Shown piece after piece: positions 33,901 through 45,394 of a stretch of 64,000 bases of DNA. Each line of letters opens with the position of its first letter. Within the stretch, counting starts at the first letter, position 1. The stretch comes from Brachypterus glaber (Eukaryota; Arthropoda; Insecta; Coleoptera; Kateretidae), in the NCBI GenBank assembly GCA_958510825.1, contig OY294044.1, forward strand, positions 100,602,893-100,666,892, in the 5' to 3' direction. Position numbers and translations under genes: made by a program. The notes under the pieces are model-generated. The model was not told where the DNA came from. It saw nothing but the letters and a program-made list of their open reading frames with translations, and did no database searches.

Positions 33901-35370
33901 AGGGGCGGATTTATTCCATTTTAAGGGGGGGGGGCATCCATAAGGAAAAAAAATGCGCTTTCACCAAAAATAAAATTTTTGAAGGTATTTCTATGCAATA
34001 TATCTTGCTGGGGGGGGGGCATGGCTATGTTATTTTTTTGCCTGTTATTTTATTAAGAAGTATCGTTTTTTTTTTGGACCTACATATGTCCTTTATTTTA
34101 ATGACTTGGCAATGAGTTGGCAACCCTAGTTATTGTGTACACAAATACGTGATGGACGGACGGACAGACGAAGTGGCCACAACTGGTGAGGCCAGCCTGC
34201 CCTATTATAGTTTATTTCTTATCTTATTACATAAGCATGGAGAGCCCTAAATAAGCTTTTGGCTTGTGTTTTGAAAAAAAAACAATCAAATTTTTTAATA
34301 TCGTATTTATCACATCTACATTCTTTCGCGCTCCAATGGATATAGTTTGCCACACGGTAAGAAAGCAACGACGAAACGAGGAGGCCAGAGCAAAATCGCT
34401 CCGATTAAAGCGAATTCAACGCGAACGTGTTAGATTTTATATTCAAGAATTATCATTTTTTGCGCATTCTTTCAATAGCTTTAGAACCGTGTATCAAACA
34501 ATAATATCCAAGGACAATCCCTCCAAGAAAATTTTTTTTGAACGTTGAAGATTTTCGAAAAACCTTAGAATTTTTTTCCTTGACATTTACATACAGGCTC
34601 TCCAGCTCCTAGACAAAGAAATGTGGTTCTATGTTTTTAAGCGAGTGTATTAAGCACAAAAGCCTATAATTGCACAAGAATATAGCATAAAAAAAAGAAA
34701 AGTACAGTCATTTAAATTTTAAGCGCTTCGGATTTTCTTTGTACGCAGCACTATTTTTAAACCGGGAAACGAAGGTGCTTTCAGGGCCGGATTAAAGGGT
34801 TCGTTTTAAATAAAAAAATATTTTTGACAACACCCATTTCTACTTATTGCATTTTTTGATTGCACGTATTAAAAGCCTAAAATAAAAATGAAAATGATCG
34901 TGGGGTCAGATTTTTTTTTATTTACCACTTGAAGTAAGAAAATATTTATTCCGAAACTGAGTGCAGCTACCAAAAAAAACCCTGTATAGCAATTTTCACT
35001 AATAAATATTTTAAATATTTAAAAATAATTACCCCCTGTCCGCCGGGGGTGTAGAAAAATATATGAAAAGATTCAGTTTCAGCGACCTTAAAAACCCATA
35101 TACACCAATTTTAAATAAAATATTAAAAATATTTACTTATTTCGTTTAAGGAGTCTTTCTACCTTCTACATCCAAACCAAACTAAACGTCAGAAAAAAAA
35201 AACTTTTCTTCCAGGTCGCTCTAGAGTAAAAAGTAAAAAGAGTATTTTTATGAAATTTTATGACTTTTATGACAGTAATTTTATTTTATGGCGATTTTAG
35301 GACAAATTTGATCATTTTATAATTTTATGACAAGTGGGAGGCCTGGGGTTGTAAAAAAGTAGACTTTTTC
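33901..35370. other. gene-free stretch
   Basis: G-rich runs lie at 33926 and 34011, and a 'ggacggacggacagacg' microsatellite-like tract at ~34155. A short + frame at 34264-34548 contains a GC-richer, strongly basic segment (about 34335-34450: HTVRKQRRNEEARAKSLRLK...). I recognise no family and see no transcript structure, so I do not annotate it as a gene. Confidence 0.4.
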
Positions 35371-35489
35371 TGAAATTGTCCAGGCTGGTGGACAAAACTG
35401 GACAAAATCAAAAATTATCTCTCATAATATCACATGGTCACGGAAAAAATATTTCAACTTCCAACTGGGGTCTGACTAGTCTAGTCTCT

Positions 35490-36005
35490 AGTCAACTAGA
35501 GGTATGCGTGTGCGCCGCCGCCGGCATATATATAGTACCCCGCCTCCAAATTTACGGCGCGGCGCAGAACGCCGTCTGGAAATAAGTAAAATGATTCATT
35601 TGGTAAAGCTTTAAAATCATGAAGCTGAAGTTTGCAACGTTTTTTTGCATCGAAAATTAAAATAGTATATTATAGCACTTGTTCCATAACACGTTTTTAA
35701 AGTAGTAGTACTTTAGAAACCTCGCCGTAAGCGGCTTGTTTTCTAAACTTGTACTCGTGCGCTAAAAATGTATGTTATGAAACTAGTAATTTAATTACTA
35801 TTTGAATTTTCGATGCAAAAAAACGTTGCAAACTTCAGCTTCATTTAAAAGTACATTTTTCCTAAAAAAATATAACAGAGCAGCGCCGCGGCAGGGACGA
35901 CTTCGCGCCGTCGTAAATTTTTTGTGGGGTGGCGCACCGCCGCTCTCGGCTAAAATTTACAAAAACACCGCTGACTCGAAATTTTCGCGGCGCACACCTC
36001 TAGGT
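35490..36005. mobile_element. possible hAT-like element with CTAGAGGT(G/A)TGCG ends
   Basis: tagaggtatgcgtgtgcgccg (~35499) and cggcgcacacctcta (~35988-36002) are imperfect inverse complements. GC-rich blocks (gcgccgccgccgg, acggcgcggcgc, accgccgctctcgg) lie at both ends. An ATGAAGC-family MITE (35619-35844) is inside. I cannot find a clean 8 bp duplication. Ends of this kind are common in hAT elements. Confidence 0.5.
35619..35844. mobile_element. hAT-like hairpin MITE (ATGAAGCTGAAG family), copy 2
   Basis: Same self-complementary structure as 13001-13228. Flanks are ttaaaatc on the left and ttaaaagt on the right, a 6/8 match consistent with an aged 8 bp duplication. The frame at 35802-36107 runs out of this hairpin and is not a gene. 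Confidence 0.82.
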
Positions 36006-36017
36006 CTGATATATTCC

Positions 36018-36241
36018 ATGAAGCCTAAGTTTGCAACGTTTTTTTGCATCGAAAATTCAAATAGTATATTAAAGCACTTATTCCATAACACGTTTTTAGC
36101 GCACTAGTACTTTAGAAAACTCGCCGCAAGCGGCTGATTTTCTAAACTTGTACTTGTGCTCTAAAAACGTATGTTATGAAACTAGTACTTTAATATACTA
36201 TTTGAATTTTCATTGCAAAAAAACGTTGCAAACTTCTTCAT
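36018..36241. mobile_element. hAT-like hairpin MITE, copy 3 (perfect 8 bp duplication)
   Basis: Begins atgaagcctaagtttgcaac and ends gcaaacttcttcat; the arms are long and mutually complementary. It is flanked on both sides by tatattcc, a perfect 8 bp direct duplication. Confidence 0.9.
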
Positions 36242-36298
36242 TATATTCCATACAGAGCCGGCCTTTGTAAGAACCCCCTGCTTCAGGTGCGAGTCTAT

Positions 36299-36524
36299 AT
36301 GAAGCTGAAGTTTGCAACGTTTTTTTGCAACGAAAATTCAAATAGTATATTAAAGTACTAGTTTCATAACATACGTTTTTAGCACACGAGTACAAGTTAA
36401 GAAAACAAGGGCTTGCGGCGAGTTCTCTAAAGTACTAGTGCGCTAAAAACGTGTTATGGAATAAGTGCTTTAATATACTATTTGAATTTTCGATGCAAAA
36501 AAACGTTGCAAACTTCAGCTTCAT
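36299..36524. mobile_element. hAT-like hairpin MITE, copy 4 (perfect 8 bp duplication)
   Basis: Begins atgaagctgaagtttgcaac and ends aaacttcagcttcat. It is flanked by gagtctat on both sides, a perfect 8 bp duplication. Only ~57 bp separate it from copy 3. Confidence 0.9.
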
Positions 36525-36995
36525 GAGTCTATAGGGACGCCGCCGAGGGGCTTCATACACTTTGAAGCGCTGAATCCTAATCTAGCTTCAGAATTTGCCT
36601 TATACTCAGGATTTTAAGAAAAATGTGTCTGAAAATATTTAAAAATTATTATTCTTGGTATTTAAATTTGATTTACCTTGGAAACCAGACCAAATAAATT
36701 AAATATAGTGACGATGAATTCAGCAGCTTAAATTTAGGCCTATGTTGGATTTAGGAAACAAAAAGTTTGCTACTTTGAGTTTTTTTGTTGTTTATATTCG
36801 TTATAAGTTCTGGAAAGGCAACAAACTTAAGAAAAAAATAAATTTTAAAATTTATAAATGAGGATTATTTTCAATATACATATAAGTATTTCAAACAGAA
36901 CTTTCAGATTATTAGGTTAACTCACCTAAATTTTGTCATATATTTTTGGTATTTTTAGTTATGTTTTATGCTTTGTTTTAACTAAAGTGTTTTTT
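36525..36995. other. gene-free AT-rich stretch
   Basis: No gene, RNA or bounded repeat recognised. Confidence 0.4.
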
Positions 36996-36999
36996 TAAT

Positions 37000-37165
37000 G
37001 TTTTTATGTATAAATACGTATTTATTATTTATATAAAATTTAATATTTAATTTTATTTTGTCCAATTTTGTCCAGAATTTGTGGACAAAATCAGTTTTTT
37101 CATTTTGTCCAGTCCGCCAAATTTGATTACGTCCGTCCAGTTTTGTCCACCCTACAAAATTAAAC
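37000..37165 (-). repeat. dispersed repeat with tandem TGGACAAAA motifs, copy 1
   Basis: Reverse-complement relative of 44320-44490. Both contain several ggacaaaatc/gattttgtcc units and end in tataaatacgtatttattat. A shorter relative (tggacaaaactggacaaaat) lies at ~35389. Confidence 0.65.
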
Positions 37166-37199
37166 AACCCTGGACCTAGGTCTTAAGTTAGCAAGGCGG

Positions 37200-37465
37200 C
37201 AGATAGCAATGGTGCGTAAAACAAAAGGCACACGACGTGCGGACTTACGCGTGCGCGCTATCACGCATTCAATATGAAGTCACGCGTGAGTTTTGGGCGC
37301 ACGCGATGAGATCTAAGTGCAAGTCGCACCAAGTCTCACTCGTGCGCCTCAAATGCGACGCATATGTGGACATATATATATGTCCACATATATGTAAGGC
37401 CATAGGCGACTTCAAGTCGCACGTGTGCACTCAATAAGCGCATCGTGACTACATTTTGCTATCTG
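37200..37465. mobile_element. GC-rich element with CAGATAGCAA terminal repeats
   Basis: CAGATAGCAA at 37200-37209 and its inverse complement at 37456-37465 bound 266 bp that are much richer in G+C and CpG than the surroundings (acgcgtgcgcgc, gggcgcacgcg, gtgcgcctcaaatgcgacgc). A perfect internal palindrome lies at ~37366-37394 (tgtggacatatatatatgtc...). No clear target duplication. hAT-like ends are a guess. Confidence 0.6.
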
Positions 37466-38785
37466 GGCCGAATAAAGTTGGGACAAATTATATACCTTAA
37501 AAGCTTCAAAATCCTAAAAATCGGCAAAAAAAAATACTGGACGTACATTTGTGTACGTTGGACGTGGAAATAGCCTGCTACTACTTTGTTTCTCTTTGAC
37601 CTCGGTGGCAGATAAATTGTGACCAGTACCTGTGATTTTACTGTAGGTAATAATTTGTTTGATGGTTCCGCCGCACACAGGCGGAATTTTCTAAATTCAT
37701 GGCCAAAACCCTCGAAAGCGAAATTGCTTCAAATAGTTGCCTCTATCGTTTTCTATCTTCTCTATAAACTGTACCAATAAATGGTGCCAAAGTCGTTTTT
37801 CTATCAAAACAAATGAACCGAAAATGTCAGTTCAAAAATCGTGTTTCAAGAAACTAATTTTGAAACGTTATTTTTCCCGAAAAATCAAGTTTTTTTAATA
37901 TAAATATCAAAGTTGTTGCTTTTTTTAATCAGTTTTTTAAAATGGATTTAAATTCCGTAAGTATGTACCTATTTATTTTTTATTGTTTTTGATTATTGAG
38001 TTTAAAAGGGGAAGTCATAAGTTTTAGTCTGTAAATTTGGTTGCTCTTTTTAAAACTTGTATTACGACTTGGCAAAAAAAGTTTCAGATTAATCAGCATT
38101 AAGCAACTTTTTACACTTGGTTGAGAAGATTAATGTGTTTGCTAATTATTAAAACAAAAATTTGCTGCTAATATCCCCTGCCCCTCCCTCCCCAAACCTA
38201 AAAAATATCTAAGACAGACAGATTTAGTTTTAGGTATTCTTGCAGTAAAAAAATACTACTGCCAACAAAATAATACTTTCCCCTGTAGGTCTAGGTTTAT
38301 TAATAAACTAATAAAAAAAATTGAAAAAACCAAAAAAAATTCAAAATTTTTTTTTGAAAAAAAAATAAAAAAAAATTTTTTCGAAAAAAAATACTTTTTT
38401 TGAAAAACGAAAAGAAAAAATAAAAAAAATAGTGTTTAAAAACATATTTGGATCACATTTTACCCCCTTACCCCACCTCGATATTCACAATCTGCAAATT
38501 TTGATATGCCTTATTGGATCCGCCATTTTGTAAAAATTAAAATAAGTTTTACATTCGTATTCAGCAACCTCAAAAACCCCTGTACAATGGTTTTTAGTAT
38601 TAAAAAAGCACAGATTGGCCAAACTAAATCTGATGCTGGTCGTTTCCTGTTCCGAAAAGGTGAACCTTTTCGGGACGGGACGACTATGGTTTTAGCACTA
38701 GGTAATTAGCGCTGATTGATTTTTTCGCAGCGTGTCATGGAAAGGGGGCTGTTAATGAAAACGGAAGAACCATCAAACGTTCTGT
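37466..38785. other. gene-free stretch
   Basis: AT-rich with A-rich runs at 38310-38430. A + frame at 38506-38709 has no recognised domain. Its upstream 'tattgga(t)ccgccattttg' resembles a repeat at ~33150. A block at 38620-38670 contains an inverted pair 'ccgaaaaggt/accttttcgg'. Confidence 0.4.
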
Positions 38786-38789
38786 AACT

Positions 38790-38877
38790 ATGAAGCTGAA
38801 GTTTGCAACGTTTTTTTGCAACGAAAATTCAAATAGTATATTAAAGTACTAGTTTCATGACACACGAGTACAAGTTG
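38790..38877 (+). mobile_element. hAT-like hairpin MITE, copy 5 (truncated)
   Basis: Starts atgaagctgaagtttgcaac and follows the family to 'ctagtttcat', then jumps to 'gacacacgagtacaagttgc'. The second half of the hairpin is missing. Confidence 0.75.
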
Positions 38878-39169
38878 CAACCCCGGACCGGATTCCCCGG
38901 CCGTTTTCGGTCCCGAAAAGGTTAAATAAAACAATCAAGATTTATAGTTTTCTTAACCATTAGTTTATCATTCGGGAAGTAAATGAAAATGTTAAGCAAT
39001 AAGTTATTGCCAATAACAGACTGAATTAGATGTTATCGAGCTTTATGGTTCACCGTTTACATGCGTATACACTATTTTAAACACTTTTTCCAGACGTAAT
39101 CTAATTTTTATACTTTTACTAAATTTTTACTAGTTTTTATACTTACAAATCGAGTTCCCTGTAAAACAG

Positions 39170-39585
39170 ACCAGCGTTGTCGAATCAAAGTGGCAACGTC
39201 GCAATAGAAATATCGATTATTAGGTAAATTTCCGCAAATTACACCCAAAATCTAGATTTTTAAACACTTCACAGAAGATATTCTTCAAAAACAAAACAAA
39301 AATAACACAAAATATTGCCGTATATGTCACATTACACCTTTATTGCACTTCACAGATCATTTTAAAATAGTGAAAGTCCGGAACTAAACATCTGATTAAC
39401 ATTAATAGAACAATAACAGTAGATTTAATAAATAACTTTGCTTTCAAATACTTGGACCAATATAAATTACCTAAATATTAGTTAAAAAAACTAATTTGTC
39501 TTGTAAAACGTTCAATATTTTTGTAAAATGTCATGCATCCATACACCACGAAAGTGGAAATAACACTAAATTCGACAACGCTGGT
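39170..39585. mobile_element. MITE with 16 bp terminal repeats (ACCAGCGTTGTCGAAT)
   Basis: accagcgttgtcgaat at 39170-39185 and its exact inverse complement at 39570-39585 bound ~416 bp of AT-rich, non-coding sequence. No obvious target duplication. Confidence 0.65.
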
Positions 39586-40015
39586 TTTGGCTGAGATTAT
39601 TGAGCTCCCAGTGTTGCCAGTTTGATGCTACACAAAGCCTTCTATTTTTAATCAAAACTTTCGTAAAACCATTTAAAGAACAAATTTTAACACAAATAAG
39701 TAAATATAAGCATACTAAACAAATAAAATTTAATATGAAACCTATAAATCTTTTGTAAATTAATGTTTTTTATAAGAATTCCAGACAAGCTGGCAACTAA
39801 AATAGTTCATTTTGCACCTGCGCTCTGCATAACAGCTGATCATCATGTGACTTGATAGTTGTTTTTTTTTATTGGTGCCTGGATTTATTTTAGTATTTTA
39901 CTTTTTAATTGATAAACCAGGATTTATTTGGTTGCCACCAGAATATACCAAATATATTAGTTAATGTTTATATTAGGTTTTAGGCCGTCTAAATGTAAAT
40001 AACCTAGCTATTACC
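39586..40015. other. gene-free AT-rich stretch
   Basis: No gene or RNA recognised. Confidence 0.4.
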
Positions 40016-40222
40016 TAGTAGAGAAAAAGTCGCTTGCAAAACAAATTTACACTACGATATTTCAAGAAATCTTTGACATAAAGACTTGCAATTTGGAACA
40101 AATTTTGTTTACTACTCAGAAAATCTTTGTTCCAAATTTCAAGTCACTGGGTCAAAGCGTTTTTGAAATATCGTAGTGTAAACTTGTTTTACAAGCGACT
40201 TGTATCTTTTTCTCTTCTGTAG
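40016..40222. mobile_element. hairpin MITE (AGAGAAAAAG..CGCTTG arms)
   Basis: The left arm (agagaaaaagtcgcttgc, aaatttacactacgatattt, caatttggaacaaa) is mirrored by the right arm (tttgttccaaattt, aaatatcgtagtgtaaactt, acaagcgacttg, ctttttctct). The arms are ~85-95 bp with mismatches around a ~20 nt centre. No coding. Confidence 0.75.
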
Positions 40223-40255
40223 TACCAAACTTTTTTTAAAACCAGACTCGATTTA

Positions 40256-40390
40256 GGGCCACTTGCAGCAATGATGATTTAACTTTAAACTTGCATTAAA
40301 TTGACGGCCGACCAATCAGAAAGCAGCATTTTTAACTTAAACTCGGTTTAGCTGAGATAATCCCAGAACAAAAGTTGGTGCAAGTGGCCC
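40256..40390. mobile_element. MITE with TTA duplication (GGGCCACTTGCACCA family), copy 1
   Basis: Starts gggccacttgcagcaa and ends ttggtgcaagtggccc, flanked by TTA on both sides (40253-40255, 40391-40393). The interior holds the inverse-related blocks 'taactttaaacttg' and 'aacttaaactcggttta'. A second copy lies at 63231-63363. PIF/Harbinger-like by its duplication. Confidence 0.85.
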
Positions 40391-40393
40391 TTA

Positions 40394-41877
40394 CAACAAA
40401 GACTTTATATCTGATATGATTTCTTTGTTTACAACCATACTTGTAGTACAATGTACAAATCTTGTACATTGTTTTAGGTATGACCTTATAGCTCTAGGGC
40501 TGCGGTCAATTTATAATATTTAATGTTCTAATAATATTTAATTCTGTAATAAAAATAATAATAATTATTACAGAATTTCCATTGAGTGTTACTACATAGT
40601 ATGCAACCGTTTATATAATGCTAATGCAATTTGTAAATCCACAAAACCAATGGACTTCACCAAAATGCAACCGTTTAAACCTGCAGGTGTAATAAGAGTT
40701 GCACACCAATTCTTAAAAAGTTATAAAATCCATCTTCCCTTGAGAAAATAAATAACTAATTATATTTATTTATAACTTATATCCTTTTTTTTGCAAGTGT
40801 GTATATATTATAAAATGCTGTGTTTGTATAGAATTTGTTTACAAAATCGCCTTTGGTTGACAAAACCCCAGCTAACCTCAAAAGTTGGTAACCTTGTGCG
40901 TCTCGAAATCGTGTTTGGAATAACGTGAATAAAAGTTTTATTATAAAAGTGAATTTATTATTCAAACAATCGTCTTAATTATTGTTATAGGTGTAGTTTA
41001 TGATATAAGTATCCATTCAATTAAATAATGGAAGGTAAGAGTAAATTTCAAGGTGGTTATTACTGTAAAATTTTATATAAATTTTGATAATAAATCCTGT
41101 AAAATTTCGAGATTGAGATACATATATATTGTTAATATTTACGCTGTTTGCATATAAACAATATTTATAATATGAATAATTTATATTTATCGATAAAATC
41201 CTCTGTGAAGTCCCGCCTCCATTGACATGAGTATACGTCATTCGGACGGGGAAAAACCTATTCAGCCATCGCGTTGTTTTGGATGACAAGCGTTACATTT
41301 CTCGTTTGTGTTTAAAGAGTTTACAGATCTAGCATACTTCAAATAAATACTCAGGTAATGAAAACTAACTATAGTTATGTAATATTACACATTAGATACT
41401 ATGTATGTACATTCACATATTAAATTTGGCTCATTAATGGCTGACTATGCAGCATGTAGCATGTGGTATAGAAAAAATTGCATAATAAGTATATCTACCT
41501 ATTGTTTATAATTATTATGTATTAACTTAAAAGCGAAGGTAATGTGTGTAGATATCAATACCATATCATAGACTATCATCCTTAACTGAACTGTGTTGCA
41601 ATGTTGACCCACACCATAAATTGATAGGTTGCAGAAAATTTTACTAGATATATTTTAAATATATTTGGACTTTTTTTTTGTAGATAAATGAACAAGTGAA
41701 GCAAATGCTTAACTTTTAGTGTTTTAGTCAAAACGTTTTAAAGTTCTTAAGAAAAAACAACTTACTGTCATCTCACAATGTTGGTTACCATACTGTTGCA
41801 TAACACATTCCAACTAAGTCTCTATATCAATATCTAGACCTTTATATTAATATCTAGACCTTCAATTCCAATTATAT
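40394..41877. other. gene-free AT-rich stretch
   Basis: Contains a small palindrome (aataataattattacagaat, ~40550) and AT-rich sequence. The - frames at 40777-40965 and 41017-41289 show no recognisable domain. No gene supported. Confidence 0.4.
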
Positions 41878-42840
41878 ATATATATATAATTTAGCGCTTC
41901 AGGCCTTAAAGGCCCATGGCTTCTATTGTTTTAATTATCCTCCTCCAAACATGGCGATCATTTGCAGCACCCTCCCAGTTTTGCACTCCCACACTTTTCA
42001 AGTCCTCTGTCACATCCTCCAGCCATCTTTTCATTGGACGAACTCTTTTTTTCTTGCCTCCTTCTCCTATTCTTAACACTTTTTTTGCCACTCGACCATT
42101 GTCCATTCACACCACATGTCCCAACCATCTCACTCTTTGACCTTTTATCACTTGTACAATACTAGGCCTTTTATATAGTTCCATTATTTGCTGATTTGTC
42201 CTTCTTCTCCAAATCCCTTTTTCTTTTATTCCTCCATATATACGTCTTAGGATTTTTCTTTCCCATCTTTCCAGCTTTTCAGATACTTTCTTTGTCAGCA
42301 CCCAAAGTTCCGCACCATATAAAACCGATGGAAGGATCACTGTTTTATAAACCCTTACTTTAGCGCCCCTAGAAATAAGTTTTGATTTTAGCATTGAGCT
42401 CATAGCTCCAGCCGCTTTATTTCCTCTTGCCAGCCTTTTTTCAATTTTTACTTCTTCCTTATTTCTATTTGTGACTGTAACACCCAAGTAATCAAACTCT
42501 GCAACTTCCTGAAATTCGTATTCTTTTTGTTCGTTTATTTTTATTCTAAATTTTTCCAAATTACCTTCTCTATTATTCATAGCCATAAACTTTGTTTTGC
42601 TTTCGTTTATCCTGAGACCAAATTCTTTAGCTTTACTTTCCAAGATTTTAAATATTCTCTTTATTTCCAACTTTGACCTAGCTAACAACGCTATATCATC
42701 CGCAAAAGCAATACATTGATGCCTATAGTTTACTATACTTCCATTTCTCTGAAAGCCACATTCTCTTATAATAATTTCCAGTAGTGCATTAAAAAGATCT
42801 GTAGACAGAGGATCACCTTGTCTAAGACCTTTCCCCACAC
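41878..42840 (-). pseudogene. RTE-like LINE fragment: second half of RT and C-terminus, one stop
   Basis: On the - strand, translation from ~42838 begins inside the RT (GLRQGDPLS motif). It continues through the catalytic box IAFADDIALLA, the FGLRINESKTKFM segment, YLGVTVTNR, LYGAELWVLTKK, RRIYGG and RVRWLGHVV. An in-frame TGA at 42107-42109 interrupts it, and the same frame resumes (MDNGRVAKKVLR ... RRIIKTIEAMGL). This layout is typical of RTE-type and related LINEs of arthropods. The 3' end ggccttaaaggcctgaagcg-like sequence and (TA)n at 41876-41890 mark the terminus. It is 5'-truncated at 42840, where a palindromic element starts. Confidence 0.83.
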
Positions 42841-43278
42841 AAAAACTTTCTAATAACTAAGGAACCCTTTGAGATACAGTGACGAGTTTTTGAATGTGAA
42901 CTAATTTTAATAAGGCCCATCTTCGTATGTTAATTTTATGTACTTATTTTAACCACGGCGTGCGAAACGGAGGCCTTATCAGTTTTTTGTCCCAAACTTT
43001 TTTCTGTGTACCTTTTTGCAAGTTTATTATTGGAACATGATTCCTCGGGTCATAATACATAAAAAAGGTACTCTTGTTGTAATACTGTAGGATTCACAGT
43101 TTTCGAGAATAAATCATTTGAAGGTGAAATTTTACGGTTAGAGGAAGAAAAATTAAATCCTAAAATGTGGAAAACCAAAATTTCAATTATGCCGTAAAAT
43201 GACTAAGAAAAAAACTCATATACATGTACAGTAGAGACTCGATAATCCGGATCTTCGGTAATCCGAATAATGCGGTAA

Positions 43279-43349
43279 GGGAACGTTCAAGTATTACGTA
43301 ACGCTCTTAGGGGGGGGGGTCATTTTAGAGAGTTACGCCCATGGTATAG
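43279..43349 (-). mobile_element. GGGAACGTTCAAG-family MITE, truncated
   Basis: Same termini as 3951; it breaks off after 'cccatggtatag'. It is the mirror partner of the right-hand copy at 44612-44750, so it was probably duplicated together with the surrounding arm. Confidence 0.7.
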
Positions 43350-44319
43350 CATTAATGCTCTCAGAAAGAAAGGAATTCCTTCTACGACTACTTTGCTTTT
43401 CGTTTTGAATTAGAAAGCAGTAACTCCATTTGTCAATAGCATCGCTTTTTAGAGTCAATGTAAAGACATTGCTGTATGACAAATGGAGTTCTGTTTTTTT
43501 AAGCAAAATAGTAAATTCAAAATCGCACAGTAAATATTTTTACAACAGGTTTGAATAGTATATGTTTGTGTATAGAATATAGTTATCTTTCATAAAATAA
43601 ACTACGCAGTATATTCGCACATCCAATATTTTTTGTACTATCTTGCTTGAAGAAACAGACCTTAGTTAAGGATATCAGTGGTGGAATGGCTATAATGCAA
43701 GGTAAACAAAAGCTGATTGGGCCCTACTACTAAATAAGCCCTCCCACATAAATTTGTTCTGTTTTGGCTATTCCAGGCTTTCAATTATCCTATTTTTAAG
43801 GCGTTTTACGCGCCTTTTCCGCGCCTTTTCTTTATTTTTCCGACCGGGCCTCAAAAAGCTATGGCAGTCCGGGGCTGTTCTACATATTTTATGGACTATT
43901 TCTGCCTATAGGCAGGCCTGGGCACAGGGCCCTTAAACCTGGGTTCAAGGGGGGGTACAAAGTTGCGGAGCCCGGTTCTCTGGGGGTACCCGCAAGCTTG
44001 ATAAAAAATTTATATCTACATTTAATTAAATTTAATTGATTTTACTCTGTATAGAAAATTTGAACAGTTCTATTTAAACTTGGATAAAAATAAAATATTT
44101 TTCAAAGGACGCGAACAGCCTTTGGTAAAACACTTATATATATAAGAAAAATCTATTCCAGTTAAGGCCCTAGATTAAAAAATATTTTTCCAAGGGAACC
44201 TTTGGAAAGTGTTATGTAACGCAAATTGTACCAAAATTAATATACTTCATACTCCAGTTCCCGCGTTACTAAAGGCTTTAGAGATTTTATATTTTGGCTA
44301 CCCCCCCTAACACACCCCT

Positions 44320-44490
44320 ATTAGCAGGGTTGTTTGATCTGGGTAGACAAAACTGGACGGAAATAATCAAATTTTGGCGGACTGGACAAAATCAAAAAAT
44401 TGACTGCCCACAAATCTGGATAAAATTGGACAAAATCAAAATAAAATTAAATATTAAATTTTATATAAATAATAAATACGTATTTATACA
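44320..44490 (+). repeat. dispersed repeat with tandem TGGACAAAA motifs, copy 2
   Basis: Inverse of 37000-37165: ggttgtttgatctgggtaga, ggactggacaaaatc, attggacaaaatc and aataaatacgtatttataca. Confidence 0.65.
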
Positions 44491-44611
44491 TGGACCATAG
44501 TTCCCTTAGGATTGATTTTTCGAATGATCCGGTAATCCGAACGCGTCCTAACGATAAAATTCGGACTATAAAGTACCATACTTTGTAGTCCGAATTTTAT
44601 TTTTCGGATTA

Positions 44612-44750
44612 GGGAACCTTCAAGTATTACGTAACGCATATTTTGATCATTTTGGACCACCCCCCTGTAACGCTATTTTCCTATACCATGGGCGTAACTC
44701 TCCAAAATGACCCCCCCCCTAAGAGCGTTACGTAATACTTGAACGTTCCC
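44612..44750. mobile_element. GGGAACGTTCAAG-family MITE with TTA duplication
   Basis: 139 bp; starts gggaaccttcaagtattacg and ends gtaatacttgaacgttccc; TTA on both sides (44609-44611, 44751-44753). Inside the TA-flanked element 43229-44800. Confidence 0.82.
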
Positions 44751-45394
44751 TTACCGCATTATTCGGATTACCGAAGATCCGGATTATCGAGTCTCTACTG
44801 TACAAGTATATGAGTTTTTTTCTTAGTCTTTATTAATATACATTTTACGGCATAATTGAAATTTTGGTTTTCCACATTTTAGGATTTAATTTTTCTTCCT
44901 CTAACCGTAAAATATCACCTTCAAATGATTTATTCTCGAAAACTGTGAATCCTACAGTATTACAACAAGAGTACCTTTTTTATGTATTATGACCCGAGGA
45001 ATCATGTTCCAATAATAAACTTGCAAAAGGTACACAGAAAAAAGTTTGGGACAAAAAACTGATAAAGCCTCCGTTTCGCACGCCGTGGTTAAAATAAGTA
45101 CATAAAATTAACATACGAAGATGGGCCTTATTAAAATTACTTCACATTCAAAAACTCGTCACTGTATCTCAAAGGGTTCCTTAGTTATTTAATAAAAACC
45201 GAATTTTTTAGCCACTTTCAAAGGGGCTTAGCTCCTTACGGCGCATTTTTAGACATATGTTTATAGGAATTTTTTGTCATTTTCTGGTGTAGAATCACCC
45301 TTTAAAATTTGGGACCCTATTACAAATACAAACCTAGTTTATAAACTTTTTCTAATACCCGGTGTCCCAACTCTATTTACCCAGCGGTTTTCCC

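Larger units (their letters stand above)
43229..44800. mobile_element. TA-flanked element with 50 bp perfect terminal repeats (mariner/pogo-like)
   Basis: CAGTAGAGACTCGATAATCC begins a 50 bp terminal inverted repeat at 43229-43278; its exact inverse complement is 44751-44800. TA lies on both outer sides (43227-43228, 44801-44802), as for Tc1/mariner/pogo elements. Internal to both repeats are copies of the GGGAACGTTCAAG MITE (43279-43349 and 44612-44750). There is no transposase. The middle (43350-44190) holds unrelated sequence with short frames of no recognised family. Confidence 0.83.
42841..45330. mobile_element. palindromic element (TACAGGGTGTATTTG family) split by later insertions
   Basis: Left arm 42841-43226 (ggaaccctttgagatacagt, ggtactcttgttgtaatact) and right arm 44803-45330 (its mirror image) belong to the family of 16961-18069. 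The outer left end is missing: the RTE fragment abuts at 42840. Between the arms sits a separate TA-flanked element (43229-44800). The right end shows tgtagaatcaccctttaaaa. Confidence 0.8.

Noticed and set aside
35802..36107. 101-codon + frame
   Set aside because: It begins inside a hairpin MITE and ends in another; GC-rich middle lies in a hAT-like element.
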